Positions 15,615 through 15,740 of a stretch of 15,740 bases of DNA are shown piece by piece. The stretch comes from CAYLJO01 sp964383905 (GTDB taxonomy: Bacteria > Acidobacteriota > Blastocatellia > Pyrinomonadales > Pyrinomonadaceae), in assembly GCA_964383905.1 (NCBI GenBank), contig CAYLJO010000150.1, positions 1 to 15,740 of the forward strand, written 5' to 3'. Each line of letters opens with the position of its first letter. Positions within the stretch are counted from its first letter, which is position 1. The position numbers were made by a program, and so were the translations under genes. The notes beneath the pieces were generated by a model. It had not been told where the DNA came from and did no database searches. It was given only the letters and a program-made list of their open reading frames with translations.

Positions 15615-15636
15615 TCGCCCTGGAAAGCCAGGGCGA
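15615..15636. terminator. 9-bp perfect hairpin downstream of the oligopeptidase
   Basis: TCGCCCTGG (15615-15623) pairs exactly with CCAGGGCGA (15628-15636) around an AAAG loop, ~100 bp after the peptidase stop. It lies between the peptidase gene and a possible convergent gene entering from the right, a natural place for a transcript end. No U-run follows on either strand, so Rho-independent termination is not certain. Nothing else is seen in 15517-15692. Confidence 0.4.
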
Positions 15637-15692
15637 GATCAGGATTCGACACATCGGTCGAAATAGGCTGAGCGGCAATAACCGCACTTCTT

Positions 15693-15740
15693 CTAACTCT
15701 TCTCTTCGTTCAACCGGCCAGTTTTTACCACGACATCCCC
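15693..15740 (-). CDS. possible C-terminal end of a gene entering from the right edge
   Basis: Read from the window edge on the minus strand, one frame gives GDVVVKTGRLNEEKS and then TAG (15695-15693). The residue mix is protein-like, but 15 codons are too few to name a family or be sure it is coding. If real, it is convergent with the oligopeptidase gene. Confidence 0.25.
   Translation of the reverse strand, partial: GDVVVKTGRLNEEKS

Overview
The window looks like a chromosomal segment of an Acidobacteriota bacterium, probably near the Blastocatellia/Pyrinomonadaceae side. This is inferred from gene content, not from a marker gene. The clues are a ~1260-residue Oar-like TonB-dependent receptor with an N-terminal carboxypeptidase-regulatory-like domain, a Ser/Thr kinase fused to an AAA ATPase and a long TPR tail, exported HEAT-repeat proteins, and moderately high GC with GC-rich third codon positions. 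I see no rRNA, tRNA, CRISPR array or intact mobile element.

Layout. 38-3817 (-) is the outer-membrane receptor. 3818-4933 is a gene-poor stretch: an AT-rich island with an inverted repeat, then short coding-like scraps. 4934-5533 (-) and 6004-7059 (-) are two exported HEAT-repeat proteins with a degraded gap between them. 7060-7957 is mostly non-coding, with a probable broken gene (7322-7675, +) and a good sigma70-type promoter (7813-7841). 7958-8854 (+) is an orphan ATP-grasp-like protein. 8855-9691 is a scar: the 3' end of an unknown minus-strand gene, an internal piece of a group II intron reverse transcriptase (+), a 64-bp element with perfect 11-bp inverted ends, and the 5' end of an NmrA/SDR-like gene (-). 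9692-13150 (-) is the kinase-ATPase-TPR protein. 13417-15516 (+) is an exported prolyl oligopeptidase with a complete catalytic triad, transcribed divergently from the kinase behind a TATAAT box and a 16-bp palindrome.

How the genes work together. No single pathway links the large genes. The receptor, the oligopeptidase and the HEAT proteins are all envelope or exported proteins. The kinase is a cytoplasmic sensor-type protein whose input and targets are not encoded here. The NmrA-like gene began 20 bp after the kinase stop with a good ribosome binding site, so it was probably co-transcribed with the kinase before it was truncated. The most informative parts are the 9.0-9.7 kb scar, the uncharacterised ATP-grasp protein with its own promoter, and the operator-like site before the peptidase. 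I did not find a clear, complete new defence or biosynthetic system.
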